Shown here in pieces: positions 36,185 through 45,084 of a stretch of DNA of 64,000 nt. Location of the stretch: assembly GCA_050258755.1 (NCBI GenBank), contig JBLMZI010000004.1, positions 558,001-622,000 of the forward strand, written 5' to 3'. Origin of the DNA: JBLMZI01 sp050258755. Its GTDB lineage: Bacteria > Bacillota > Syntrophomonadia > Syntrophomonadales > DTU052. The position numbers and the translations under genes are program-made. The notes beneath the pieces are model-generated. The model saw only the letters and a program-made list of their open reading frames with translations, made no database searches and was not told the origin of the DNA. Positions within the stretch are counted from its first letter, which is position 1, and each line of letters begins with the position of its first letter.

Positions 36185-36237
36185 AGTTTCCGAAGGATTC
36201 TTTTGAAGGTTTTGGGCTTGATAGCCCGATAAAGCAC

Positions 36238-37008
36238 TTAACTGACCTTGGTTTCCAAACGCAGTTTGTCAGCAATGATCGCGATAAATTCGGAGTTCGT
36301 CGGTTTGCCGCGCTCGCCGTTAACGGTGTAGCCAAAGAACCGAATAATCCGCTCGACATTGCCGCGATCCCAGGCCAGTTCAATCGCATGACGAATCGCA
36401 CGTTCGACCCGGCTGGGCGTGGTCTCGTATTTCTCCGCTATCGCCGGATACAGTTCTTTGGTCACCGCCCCCAGCAGATTGACCTCCTCGACCACAAGCA
36501 TGATGGCATCCCGAAGGTATTGGTATCCTTTGACGTGAGCCGGCACGCCGATCTCGTGAATCACTCGAGTGACTTCGAGTTCCAGATCGCGGCGGGTTAC
36601 CGGTACCGGTCTCGGCGAGGTTTCCACCCGGTCGCGGGCAACCTGACGGATCCGGTCTCCCAGGACCTGAAGATTGAACGGTTTCAGTATGTAATAGTCG
36701 GCGCCAAGCTGTACTGCTTTTTGCGTAATGCTTTCCTGCCCGAAGGCGGTCAGGATAATGACTTTGGGACGGTTATCGGCCCGCATGTCGGCCATCTTCT
36801 CCAGAACGCCAATGCCGTCCATGTGGGGCATAATGAGATCTAGAATCAAGACATCAGGACTTTTCTTTTCAATCGCTTCCAGAACCTCTAAGCCGTTATA
36901 ACAAACATCGAGCAGTTCAAAATCAGAACTGGCGTGAAAATACTCTTTCAGTACCCCACAGAATTCCCTGTTGTCATCTGCTACCAGGATTTTAATGGCC
37001 TCCGTCAT
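36238..37008 (-). CDS. spo0A: Stage 0 sporulation response regulator Spo0A
   Basis: This 256-residue protein is the master regulator of sporulation entry. The receiver domain (about 5-125) has the acidic pair D-D near residue 11, the phospho-Asp in L-I-L-D-L-I-M-P and Lys in I-L-K-P-F. The C-terminal DNA-binding domain (about 145-256) has the Spo0A signature S-R-V-E-R-A-I-R-H-A-I-E and K-P-T-N-S-E-F-I. It follows spoIVB as in other spore formers. A sigma-H-like promoter and a 14-bp palindrome lie upstream. Confidence 0.97.
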   Translation of the reverse strand: MTEAIKILVADDNREFCGVLKEYFHASSDFELLDVCYNGLEVLEAIEKKSPDVLILDLIMPHMDGIGVLEKMADMRADNRPKVIILTAFGQESITQKAVQLGADYYILKPFNLQVLGDRIRQVARDRVETSPRPVPVTRRDLELEVTRVIHEIGVPAHVKGYQYLRDAIMLVVEEVNLLGAVTKELYPAIAEKYETTPSRVERAIRHAIELAWDRGNVERIIRFFGYTVNGERGKPTNSEFIAIIADKLRLETKVS

Positions 37009-37089
37009 CGTCTCAAGTCTTCCTTTCTAATTCGCTTTCTTTCGTCTCGGTCGTACGAATTGAATCCCCGCGCGCAAGGTAGAATCGAA

Positions 37090-37103
37090 TTAACGTACGT
37101 TAA
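37090..37103. promoter_or_regulatory. Perfect 14-bp palindrome upstream of spo0A
   Basis: TTAACGTACGTTAA is a perfect inverted repeat between the putative sigma-H promoter and the spo0A start. It looks like an operator for a dimeric regulator that I cannot identify. Confidence 0.4.
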
Positions 37104-37132
37104 AAGAAACATCCGCTTATGTCATACATGGT

Positions 37133-37158
37133 TTTCGACGCTTTGAAAATTATTTCCT
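37133..37158 (-). promoter_or_regulatory. Candidate sigma-H promoter for spo0A
   Basis: On the minus strand AGGAAAT (37152-37158) and CGAAA (37133-37137) are exactly 14 bp apart, matching RWAGGAxxT-N14-HGAAT with one -10 mismatch. In Bacillus spo0A has a sigma-H promoter. Confidence 0.5.
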
Positions 37159-37299
37159 CTTTTTTCCCAGAACGAAAATCACCGAAAATCCTACATTTTG
37201 TTGCATGTTTGGCCTGGCGGGCAAGCACTCGCGGCAGGCATTTTTGCTTGATTTATCCAAAAATTTAATCGATCGAATTTTAGGGTTTGGGCTGTAGTA

Positions 37300-38631
37300 T
37301 CAGAGAATTTGTCGACTTGTTTTTTCCTGGTTTTGGGATTTCATGGTCTCTAACATACTATCCATAAAAATGCCATAGCCCCGGGCAGGGTTATTCAAAA
37401 ATACATGGGTAACAGCGCCAATCAATCGACCATTTTGAATGATCGGGCTGCCGCTCATCCCCTGAATGATTCCCCCGGTTCGAGTCAAAAGGCGGGAATC
37501 CGTTACCCGAATGACCATCCCTTTCGAGGATCTTCGCATTGGATATACTCTCTCTATCATAACATGAAAACGTTCGATTTGGTTAGCATTCACAACTGTA
37601 AGGATTTCGGCCGATCCGGGCTGAATTTGGTGGGCATATGCGACTGGGATCGGTTTTGGATAGAGTTCGTTTTGAATTCTGGCACGGGTGACGCCGATGA
37701 CCCCGTTCGGAAGATTCGCCGCGATGGTTCCGACCGGCGTACTGGACTGATCGAAAATGCCGATCTTTTGACCGGGCTGACCGGGCATTCCAGGTTGAAT
37801 ACTCTCAACGCTTGCCGGAACAATGACTCCCCGCCGAACCGGTACCGGCATCCGGGTATCGGATTCCAATACGATGTGCCCCAACGCGGCAAACTGTTTG
37901 GAGCCGGGGTCCCAAAAGGATAGCGTCCCCACCCCAGCCACACCGTCCCGGACATAAAGCCCGATTCGATAACGTCCTGTTTCATCGCAGTAGTTTGGGC
38001 GGACCCTGCAGATCACCCGCATATTTTCGCGCTGTATCAATAATTCAGCGCGCTGTCTCATTCTGCCTATCTGATCGATCATTCGCGCCAATTCCGCTTC
38101 GGTATAAACGGGGCGCCGATTGACCTTCAGAATAACGTCCCCGGCGGTAATCCCCGCCTCCTGGGCCGGAAAGATTTCCTCCCCGGAACTGGTCTTTAGC
38201 GGAGCCATCCCAACGACCATCAACCCGTTGGAATGAAGCAACACGCCGATGGAATGCCCGCCAGGCACCAATCGCACCGGCGCCAGCGACTGAAGGGTGA
38301 TCGATTTCAGTGGAATTTGTCCGAAAGCCATCACTGAAACCTGATAGCTTCCTGGTAACGTGGAGATCAAATGATATCCGGAGCGATCCCGGATTACGCG
38401 CATCGAGGTGCCTGAGGCCGCTGGTGCATGGGCTCTCAGACTTCGAACCGTCAAGGGCAAAAGCTGACCGAACACCCCATCCGAGGGAACCGCAAGCGAA
38501 AACGGCTCCCCGACCATCAACCGGGTCTCATCAGGAATCATTAGATAACGGCGAACTGAAGGGGTTGAGGAGACGAAGACAAGCAGAATGGCCAATAGAA
38601 GACCGATGATTTGGCGGCGTTGCAGCGGCAT
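37300..38631 (-). CDS. spoIVB: SpoIVB peptidase
   Basis: This protein of about 443 residues is the forespore-secreted S55 serine peptidase that triggers pro-sigma-K processing by cleaving SpoIVFA. It has an N-terminal membrane segment (about 6-25), a PDZ domain (about 150-215, with A-Q-E-A-G-I-T-A-G-D-V-I-L) and the peptidase domain. The catalytic His is in A-L-G-H and the catalytic Ser in Q-G-M-S-G-S-P. ATG 38631 has GGGAG 11 nt upstream; TTG 38649 is an alternative. A near-perfect forespore promoter lies just upstream. Confidence 0.95.
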   Translation of the reverse strand: MPLQRRQIIGLLLAILLVFVSSTPSVRRYLMIPDETRLMVGEPFSLAVPSDGVFGQLLPLTVRSLRAHAPAASGTSMRVIRDRSGYHLISTLPGSYQVSVMAFGQIPLKSITLQSLAPVRLVPGGHSIGVLLHSNGLMVVGMAPLKTSSGEEIFPAQEAGITAGDVILKVNRRPVYTEAELARMIDQIGRMRQRAELLIQRENMRVICRVRPNYCDETGRYRIGLYVRDGVAGVGTLSFWDPGSKQFAALGHIVLESDTRMPVPVRRGVIVPASVESIQPGMPGQPGQKIGIFDQSSTPVGTIAANLPNGVIGVTRARIQNELYPKPIPVAYAHQIQPGSAEILTVVNANQIERFHVMIERVYPMRRSSKGMVIRVTDSRLLTRTGGIIQGMSGSPIIQNGRLIGAVTHVFLNNPARGYGIFMDSMLETMKSQNQEKTSRQIL

Positions 38632-38683
38632 GGATTCAATAACTCCCAATATACGCCGATTATTAGCGCAAGGATTGTGCCCT

Positions 38684-38713
38684 TAATATAACCGGCCTGG
38701 AGAAAGAGTATGC
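38684..38713 (-). promoter_or_regulatory. Sigma-F/G promoter for spoIVB
   Basis: On the minus strand GCATA (38709-38713) and GGTTATATTA (38684-38693) are exactly 15 bp apart. This matches GYATA-N15-GGnnAnAnTR at every defined base. SpoIVB is a forespore gene in Bacillus, so the match is biologically coherent. Confidence 0.75.
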
Positions 38714-38724
38714 CGCTCTACTTT

Positions 38725-40389
38725 CTAACTCAATGCTGCCCGGCTCAGCATCTGCCGGGCATGCTCCATCACCGTTTCGGTGACCTGTTCACCGGCCAGC
38801 ATACGGGCCAATTCCTCAGCCCGGCGCTCTTTCGGGAGGGTTTCAACGTCGACTGTGGTGCTGATTTCGGTAACGTGCTTGCGGATGACCAAATGATGAT
38901 CAGCCAGGGCTGCCACCTGTGGGGAATGGGTAATAAGCACCACCTGATGATTATCAGCGATTTTTTTAATCTTCCCGGCCATCAGAAGCAGCGCCTGCCC
39001 GCCCACGCCAACGTCGATTTCATCAAAAACCATGGTTGGCACCGGATAAATCTCGGAAGCCGCCGCTTTTAGGGCCAGGATAAACCTCGACAGTTCGCCC
39101 CCGGAAGCGATTTTGGCCAGGGGCTTTGGGACTTCCCCGGGATTCGCCGAAAATAGAAAAGTTACCGTATCCATACCGTTTCGGGCGGGTTCACTGACGG
39201 TCAGGCCGATTTGGAACATAACCCCGGGCATTGCCAGCGTTTCCAGTTCGTTTCGGACCCTCGCTTCCATATGACTGGCGGCTTCGTTTCGCATTCCGGT
39301 CAGTGCGGCAGCGCACTCCAAATAAGCGTTTCGAGCCGGTTCCAGATCAGATTTAAGCGTTTCCAGGTCGTGATCAAGATTAGAAAGCGCTTCCGCACGC
39401 ACCTTGGACGCGTCTAAAAAGGCCAATATTTCCGCTTCCGTCGGTCCGTATTTTTTCTTGAGCCGCTCAATCTGATGCAGCCTTTCCTCCACGATCTCCA
39501 GTCTTCCAGGTTCAAATTCGAGCTCGTTCGCAAACGAAGCCACCCGGTCGCCAACCTCCTCCAGAAGGAAAGAGGCCTCCTGAAGCTGTTTTTCGATCGC
39601 TTCGAAAAAGTCATCCTTGGCAGCGCGTGCTGCGTCAATAGCCTGTGCAATCTGGTCAAACGCGGATTGACTGCCCCGATAGGCGAGTTCCTGGATCAAA
39701 TCGGCCGATTGCCCCAACCGGCTGGCATTGCGCATACGGTGCCGTTCCAGAGAGAGTTCTTCCTCTTCACCCGGTATCAGTTTCGCTTTTTCAATTTCAT
39801 CGACCTGATACAGCAAAAATTCAAGTTCGCGGGTGCGCTGCCCTTCCGCCGTTTCCAGTGCGGCAATCCGCTGTTCAATGGCTCGCATCGCGTCAAAAGT
39901 CCGGGTGACGGATTGAAGGGCCGCTGCCGTTTCCGGCGCAAAGGAATCCAGGAGCCCAAGATGGGTTGCGGGATCAAGAATCTGTTGGGTGTCATGCTGG
40001 AGATGAATATCAATCAGAAAGGCGGCCAATCCTTTGAGCAATCCCGCGGTCACGTTTTGACCGTTGATCCGGTTGACGACCCTTCCCTGCGGCGAGATTT
40101 CGCGCCGGATAATCAGCGTTTCATCCTCGCAGATAATTCCGGATGCCGCGAGATAGGCGCAGGCGCCGCTCTCAGGGCGACAGTCCAAAACCCCTTCAAT
40201 GATGCTTTTTTCGGTGTTGCTGCGGGTCAGCTCGGCGCTGATCCGCTCCCCGAAAAGCAGTTCAAGGGCATCGATCACAATTGATTTCCCGGCGCCGGTT
40301 TCACCGGTCAGCACATTCAGACCGTTCAGAAACTCAAGCCGGATTTCATCAATCAAAATGAAGTTTTTAATGTATATTTCTCGCAGCAT
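38725..40389 (-). CDS. recN: DNA repair protein RecN
   Basis: This 554-residue SMC-like ATPase is recruited to double-strand breaks. It has Walker A (G-E-T-G-A-G-K-S at about 30-37), a long coiled coil in the middle (about 155-370) with a short central hinge, the ABC signature L-A-K-I-A-S-G-G-E-L-S-R-F and Walker B V-F-D-E-I-D. Length is normal. It sits between argR and spoIVB, the conserved order. Confidence 0.96.
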   Translation of the reverse strand: MLREIYIKNFILIDEIRLEFLNGLNVLTGETGAGKSIVIDALELLFGERISAELTRSNTEKSIIEGVLDCRPESGACAYLAASGIICEDETLIIRREISPQGRVVNRINGQNVTAGLLKGLAAFLIDIHLQHDTQQILDPATHLGLLDSFAPETAAALQSVTRTFDAMRAIEQRIAALETAEGQRTRELEFLLYQVDEIEKAKLIPGEEEELSLERHRMRNASRLGQSADLIQELAYRGSQSAFDQIAQAIDAARAAKDDFFEAIEKQLQEASFLLEEVGDRVASFANELEFEPGRLEIVEERLHQIERLKKKYGPTEAEILAFLDASKVRAEALSNLDHDLETLKSDLEPARNAYLECAAALTGMRNEAASHMEARVRNELETLAMPGVMFQIGLTVSEPARNGMDTVTFLFSANPGEVPKPLAKIASGGELSRFILALKAAASEIYPVPTMVFDEIDVGVGGQALLLMAGKIKKIADNHQVVLITHSPQVAALADHHLVIRKHVTEISTTVDVETLPKERRAEELARMLAGEQVTETVMEHARQMLSRAALS

Positions 40390-40412
40390 AGTGCTTTCGT
40401 GTTGGCCTCAAT

Positions 40413-40865
40413 TCAGGTATTAATCATAGCACGGAAACGTTCCAGCAGCATTTGCGCGGCTTCTTTCGGCTTGGCAACGACCACAACAGTGTCATCGCCA
40501 CCAACCGTTCCCAATATTTCAGGAATTCCGGCATGGTCAAGGATCGACGCCACCGGCTGTGCGCTGCCTGGCAGGGTTTTCACCACCAGCAGGTTTTCAC
40601 TGACATCCAGGGAAACGACCGCATCGTTAAACAGACGCTTCATCTTTTCCAATGAGGAAGTCTGCGTTGCAGAGCCGGGCATGGCATAATGATACCCGTT
40701 GGGGCCTGGTGCTTTGATCAGCTTTAGTTCCCGAATGTCGCGGGAAACAGTCGCCTGGGTAACATCAAACCCTTTTCGCTGCAGGGCTTCGCACAATTCG
40801 TCCTGGGTTGCGATGTTGGTCGATGAAATGATGCTGATAATTTCCATGTGGCGCCTTGCTTTCAT
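40413..40865 (-). CDS. argR: Arginine repressor ArgR
   Basis: This 150-residue protein has a winged-helix DNA-binding domain (about 1-70, with Q-A-T-V-S-R-D-I-R-E-L as recognition helix) and a C-terminal hexamerisation and arginine-binding domain (G-T-V-G-G-D-D-T-V). It senses arginine and controls arginine genes. ATG 40865 has GGAGGGA upstream. No arg genes are in the window; linkage to recN is the usual Firmicute order. Confidence 0.95.
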   Translation of the reverse strand: MKARRHMEIISIISSTNIATQDELCEALQRKGFDVTQATVSRDIRELKLIKAPGPNGYHYAMPGSATQTSSLEKMKRLFNDAVVSLDVSENLLVVKTLPGSAQPVASILDHAGIPEILGTVGGDDTVVVVAKPKEAAQMLLERFRAMINT

Positions 40866-40915
40866 GCCAATCCCTCCGTTCGCGTGATCATCGGCCATCG
40901 GGCTGCTGGTCCTCG

Positions 40916-41722
40916 TTAGACACCGGACCGGTAGAGCTTTTTCCCAAGAACATCGAAAAACGCGCGGTCTTTAAATTTGATTAATTTGACCCGGCTTTCG
41001 GACCGCCGGATTTCTACCTTGTCGCCTTGACTGAGAACGACCTGCTCCTGCCCGTCAACGGCAAGAAAGGTTTCCGAGCGCGCATCGGGTACAATGGTCA
41101 AAACGCGATTGGCATCCGCTACCAATGGCTTGAGTGCGAGCATATAGGGACAAACCGGGGTTACAACGGTAACATCGACATCCGGCAGCACCACCGGACC
41201 GCCCGCTGAAAGCGAATACGCGGTAGATCCGGTCGGCGTGGCACAAATAATGCCGTCCGCGACGTAGTCCGAAAAGAAAACCCCGTCAATCATCAGTTTC
41301 ATGTAGACCGTACGAGAAACCTTCCGTTTCAGGATTGCGGCTTCATTCAGGGCTTCGCTGTGATAGACCGCTTCCTTGCCCCTCACGACGCGGACTGAAA
41401 GCATCATCCGCTCTTCAACCCGATAGTCCCCGGAAAGCAGCGCATCAAGATGGCTGTCCACCTCGTCGATCTCTAATTCGGAAAGAAACCCTATCCGTCC
41501 AAGATTGACCGCGAGCAGGGGAATTCCGACAACCGCGATACGGCGGGCTGCGCGAAGAATCGTGCCATCACCCCCGAGTACGATAAACACGTCCGGTTCC
41601 GGATCACCTTCGGCCCATTCCTCAACAATCTCGAATCCTTTAGCCTTCAGACTGTTGATGATCTGGCCTTTGACGGTTCCAGTCTCATCTTTATGCGAAT
41701 TGGATAATAAACCAACTTTCAC
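40916..41722 (-). CDS. nadK: NAD kinase
   Basis: This 268-residue enzyme phosphorylates NAD to NADP. It has the G-G-D-G-T ATP/catalytic motif at about 60, the N-E-A-A-I NAD-binding motif and the Gly-rich T-P-T-G-S-T-A-Y-S-L-S-A-G-G-P. The start is GTG 41722, one base after the tlyA stop, giving the usual M-K-V-G-L-L opening. The open frame to 41761 would overlap tlyA. Confidence 0.94.
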   Translation of the reverse strand: MKVGLLSNSHKDETGTVKGQIINSLKAKGFEIVEEWAEGDPEPDVFIVLGGDGTILRAARRIAVVGIPLLAVNLGRIGFLSELEIDEVDSHLDALLSGDYRVEERMMLSVRVVRGKEAVYHSEALNEAAILKRKVSRTVYMKLMIDGVFFSDYVADGIICATPTGSTAYSLSAGGPVVLPDVDVTVVTPVCPYMLALKPLVADANRVLTIVPDARSETFLAVDGQEQVVLSQGDKVEIRRSESRVKLIKFKDRAFFDVLGKKLYRSGV

Positions 41723-41723
41723 G

Positions 41724-42530
41724 TTATTCGCCCCGCAATGCTGAATGTGCCGATTGGACAAGCTCTTCTATTGGTAATAGTTCCATCTTTCGCGTCGAAT
41801 CCCTGCATAAATGAACGAAAAATTCGATGTTTCCATTGGGACCGGTAATCGGTGAATAGCAGACCGCACTGACCCATAATCCTGTAGCTTCGGCCTTTTG
41901 GATCACCTGCCTGAGGACGGCAGTATGCACCGCGGCATCCTTGACCACACCTCGTTTTCCGACGAATTCGCGCCCTGCTTCGAACTGCGGTTTAACCAGT
42001 GCCACCACCTCACCGTCGGGTTTCAAGAGCTGACTGACCGGCGGCAGCACGAGCGCCAGAGAAATAAATGAGACGTCAATCGTGCAAATGTCAAACGTTT
42101 CGGGAAAGGACTCCGGTTTGACATACCGGATATTGGTTCGTTCCATGACCACGACCCGTTCATCCTGGCGCAGCCGCCAGTCCAACTGGCCATACCCTAC
42201 ATCCACAGCATATACCCGGCTCGCGCCGTGCTGCAGGGCATAATCGGTAAACCCCCCGGTTGAAGCACCGACATCCAGCATCACCCGGCCGGTAAAAACA
42301 ATGCCAAACGTTTCAGCCGCACCGGCCAGCTTCAGGCCGCCGCGGCTGGCATAACCCGGGCCGGTATCGGCCAGTTCAATCACGGCATCAGTGAGTACTT
42401 TCGTCCCTGGTTTATCGACAGTCCGGCCATCCACTCTGGCCAAACCGGCGAGAATATAAGCGTGGGCTTTTTCCCGGCTGGGAGCCAGCCCCCGATCGGT
42501 CAACAGCACATCCAGCCGTTCGCGGCTCAT
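41724..42530 (-). CDS. tlyA: TlyA family rRNA methyltransferase / S4-domain protein
   Basis: This 268-residue protein has an N-terminal S4 RNA-binding domain (about 3-65) and an FtsJ-like SAM methyltransferase domain with L-D-V-G-A-S-T-G-G-F-T-D as motif I. The Mycobacterium TlyA makes 2'-O-methyl marks on 16S and 23S rRNA; Bacillus YqxC is the same family. The ATG overlaps the dxs stop by 4 bp. Confidence 0.92.
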   Translation of the reverse strand: MSRERLDVLLTDRGLAPSREKAHAYILAGLARVDGRTVDKPGTKVLTDAVIELADTGPGYASRGGLKLAGAAETFGIVFTGRVMLDVGASTGGFTDYALQHGASRVYAVDVGYGQLDWRLRQDERVVVMERTNIRYVKPESFPETFDICTIDVSFISLALVLPPVSQLLKPDGEVVALVKPQFEAGREFVGKRGVVKDAAVHTAVLRQVIQKAEATGLWVSAVCYSPITGPNGNIEFFVHLCRDSTRKMELLPIEELVQSAHSALRGE

Positions 42531-44434
42531 GGTTTGAATGCCGCGGTTTTCACGATCCTGAGATCGGACCAGCGTTTCAAAATGGTTCCGGCAATCCCCG
42601 GAGCATCCAATCCAAGATCTTCAAACAGCTGCGGTATGGTCCCCTGTTCGATAAACCGGTCCGGAATGCCGATGCGCAGCACTTCGGCCCGCGGTTCCAG
42701 AAGACCCAATTCTTCGGCCACTGCACTCCCAAAGCCGCCTGCCAGGACGTTCTCCTCCAGGGTGACGATTCGACCCGTCCGGCGCGCCCAAGTCGTCAGC
42801 AATTTGGTATCCAGCGGTTTGGCAAACCGGGCATTGATGACCGCAGCGGAAATGCCCTGTTCCTGAAGCAATCTGGCTGCTTTCATGGCAATGGGAACCA
42901 TTCGGCCCAAAGCCACCAGGCAAACCCGCTCGCCTTCTTTGAGCACTGTACCGGTTCCGATTTCGACATAAGCCGGCTTCTCTTTCAAGACCGCCCCTTC
43001 CCCGTTCCCGCGGGGATACCGAAGTGCGACCGGCCGGCCGTACTGCAGGGCTGAATCCATCATATCGACCAATTCGTCCTCATCGGACGGGGCCATTACA
43101 ATCAGATTCGGAATCTGGCGCAGATAGGAAATGTCAAACACACCATGGTGCGTCGGCCCGTCGTCCCCGACCAACCCGGCCCGGTCGACGGCAAAGACAA
43201 CCGGCAGGCCCTGCAGGCAGACATCATGAACGATCTGGTCATACGCCCGCTGCAGGAAGGTCGAATAAATGGCAACCACCGGCTTCGCTCCGGTGACTGC
43301 GAGCCCGGCCGCCATGGTTACGGCATGCTGTTCACAGATTCCCACATCGTAGAATCGTTCCGGGTATTGTTCGGCAAAATCGACCAGTCCGGTACCGCTG
43401 GTCATTGCAGCGGTGATAGCGGTCAGCTTGGGGGTTGCTGCGGCTTTGCGAACCAGATAATCGCCAAAAACCTGAGTATAAGTCATCCCTTTGGTCTTGC
43501 GTTTGACCGGAACCCCGGTCACAATATCGAACGGCCCAATCCCGTGAAAGGTGTCCGGGTGGTTGTATGCCGGCGCATATCCCTTCCCTTTGCGGGTAAC
43601 GACATGGAGCAGCACCGGCCCTTTCAATCGTTTGGCTTTGCTGAACACATCGATCATGTCATCGATTTTGTGGCCGTCAATCGGTCCAATATAAGTGAAA
43701 CCAAGTTCTTCAAAGAATTTCCCGGGGACCATCAGGTACTTCACGCCGTCTTTTAATTTTCCGGCAATGCTGAGCAGGTTTTCTCCGATGGCCGGAATAC
43801 CCAGGAGCATCTGTTCCACAATTTCTTTTCGGCGCGTATAAGCTGGATCGCTGCGCAGTTTAGACAGATAGGTAGAAAGGGCCCCGACATTTCGGGAAAT
43901 CGACATTTCATTATCATTCAGCACTACCGTCACGTCCAGACCGAGATGCCCGGCGTGATTCAAGGCTTCAAAAGCCATGCCCCCGGTCAATGCACCATCG
44001 CCAATGACCGCCAGGACCTTGTAATCCTCCTGATTCAAATCGCGCCCCAGCGCAATACCAACCGCAGAAGAAATCGAGGTGCTGCTATGACCGGTATCAA
44101 ACGCGTCATAGGGACTTTCCTCCCGTTTCGGGAACCCGCTGAGACCGCCGTATAGCCTGAGTGTAGGCATTTGTTCCAGCCGGCCGGTGATCATCTTGTG
44201 GACATAGGATTGATGACCGACATCCCAGATGATGCGGTCTTTGGGCGTGTTGAAAACTGAATGCAGTGCGAGCGTCAATTCCACGACACCCAGGTTTGCT
44301 GCCAAATGACCGCCGTTTTCAGCGACCGTATTGACCAGTACGTCCCGGATTTCGGAAGCCAGACGCTCCATCTCTGAGGGGTTGAGCTTTCTTAAATCGC
44401 TCGGGTTTTGAATCGTATCCAGCAGTCTGGGCAA
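42527..44434 (-). CDS. dxs: 1-deoxy-D-xylulose-5-phosphate synthase
   Basis: This 635-residue thiamine-diphosphate enzyme joins pyruvate and glyceraldehyde 3-phosphate, the first step of the MEP isoprenoid pathway. TPP motifs are G-D-G-A-L-T-G-G and N-D-N; D-R-A-G-L-V-G-D-D-G-P-T-H-H-G marks the second domain. The start is TTG 44434, with GGGAGAAGG upstream, giving the typical M-P-R-L-L-D-T-I; the frame is open to 44479 inside oapA. ispA lies 3.5 kb upstream. Confidence 0.95.
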   Translation of the reverse strand: MPRLLDTIQNPSDLRKLNPSEMERLASEIRDVLVNTVAENGGHLAANLGVVELTLALHSVFNTPKDRIIWDVGHQSYVHKMITGRLEQMPTLRLYGGLSGFPKREESPYDAFDTGHSSTSISSAVGIALGRDLNQEDYKVLAVIGDGALTGGMAFEALNHAGHLGLDVTVVLNDNEMSISRNVGALSTYLSKLRSDPAYTRRKEIVEQMLLGIPAIGENLLSIAGKLKDGVKYLMVPGKFFEELGFTYIGPIDGHKIDDMIDVFSKAKRLKGPVLLHVVTRKGKGYAPAYNHPDTFHGIGPFDIVTGVPVKRKTKGMTYTQVFGDYLVRKAAATPKLTAITAAMTSGTGLVDFAEQYPERFYDVGICEQHAVTMAAGLAVTGAKPVVAIYSTFLQRAYDQIVHDVCLQGLPVVFAVDRAGLVGDDGPTHHGVFDISYLRQIPNLIVMAPSDEDELVDMMDSALQYGRPVALRYPRGNGEGAVLKEKPAYVEIGTGTVLKEGERVCLVALGRMVPIAMKAARLLQEQGISAAVINARFAKPLDTKLLTTWARRTGRIVTLEENVLAGGFGSAVAEELGLLEPRAEVLRIGIPDRFIEQGTIPQLFEDLGLDAPGIAGTILKRWSDLRIVKTAAFKP

Positions 44435-44438
44435 CTGC

Positions 44439-45059
44439 TCACCTTCTCCCACCTTGTAAAAGTTCCATTCCCGTCGCATCCTCCCACACCTTCATGAGCT
44501 TTCCCACCCGGAGAATAATGGCGTTGGCGTGGTTGATCGCCAGGCTTTTGCCGATTGTTTTGCCGCCGACCGTGGCCGAGGCAATCAAGCTGGTCATGGT
44601 CGCCCCTAATAATACGACGTTAACGGCTGGAAATTGTTTCATCAAAGCCACCACAATGACGGCGCCGACCGCCCCGCTTAAGGTGCCGGCAATATCACCG
44701 ACCACGTCTGCCGTTACGTTGGCCACCAAATCGGCGTTTCTCACAATCCGAACCGCCTGATGGGCCCCTGGCACCCTGCGCGCGGCCATCGAATTGAACG
44801 GCACGCTTTCGGCCGCAGCCGCCGCGGTCCCGATCGCATCAAAAACAATTCCCGTAAGTATAACGACGAGAAGCGCGATAAATGAAAATGTCGCGCTCTC
44901 AATCGCGCGAATAAATGATTCCAACCCCAGACTGAAGAACAGCCCCACCACAAAGGTGAAGGCAGCAATCCATAACGCTGGAATCAGGGTTTTCTTTTTG
45001 ATCAGTCCGATGGTTCGCACCCCGTATCGTCTTAAAAGGTCTTTGCTTCCTTTATTCAA
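44439..45059 (-). CDS. oapA: OLE-associated membrane protein OapA
   Basis: This protein of about 206 residues has about four membrane helices (25-45, 57-78, 122-140, 146-165), distant CNNM/DUF21-like character but no CBS domains, and a D-x-x-x-D motif at D118/D122. In Bacillus halodurans OapA is the membrane protein that binds OLE RNA and is encoded directly after it and before dxs, exactly the order here. OapA-OLE complexes are linked to cold, ethanol and magnesium homeostasis. The stop lies 4 bp before the dxs start. TTG 45059 is the longest start, with a weak ribosome binding site. Confidence 0.85.
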   Translation of the reverse strand: MNKGSKDLLRRYGVRTIGLIKKKTLIPALWIAAFTFVVGLFFSLGLESFIRAIESATFSFIALLVVILTGIVFDAIGTAAAAAESVPFNSMAARRVPGAHQAVRIVRNADLVANVTADVVGDIAGTLSGAVGAVIVVALMKQFPAVNVVLLGATMTSLIASATVGGKTIGKSLAINHANAIILRVGKLMKVWEDATGMELLQGGRR

Positions 45060-45084
45060 CGGAAGCGTACAGTAAAATCACGAT

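Noticed and set aside
37309..37316. TTGTCGAC, a 7-of-8 Spo0A box match
   Set aside because: A single imperfect copy inside the 3' end of spoIVB, about 300 bp from the spo0A start; not enough to call.
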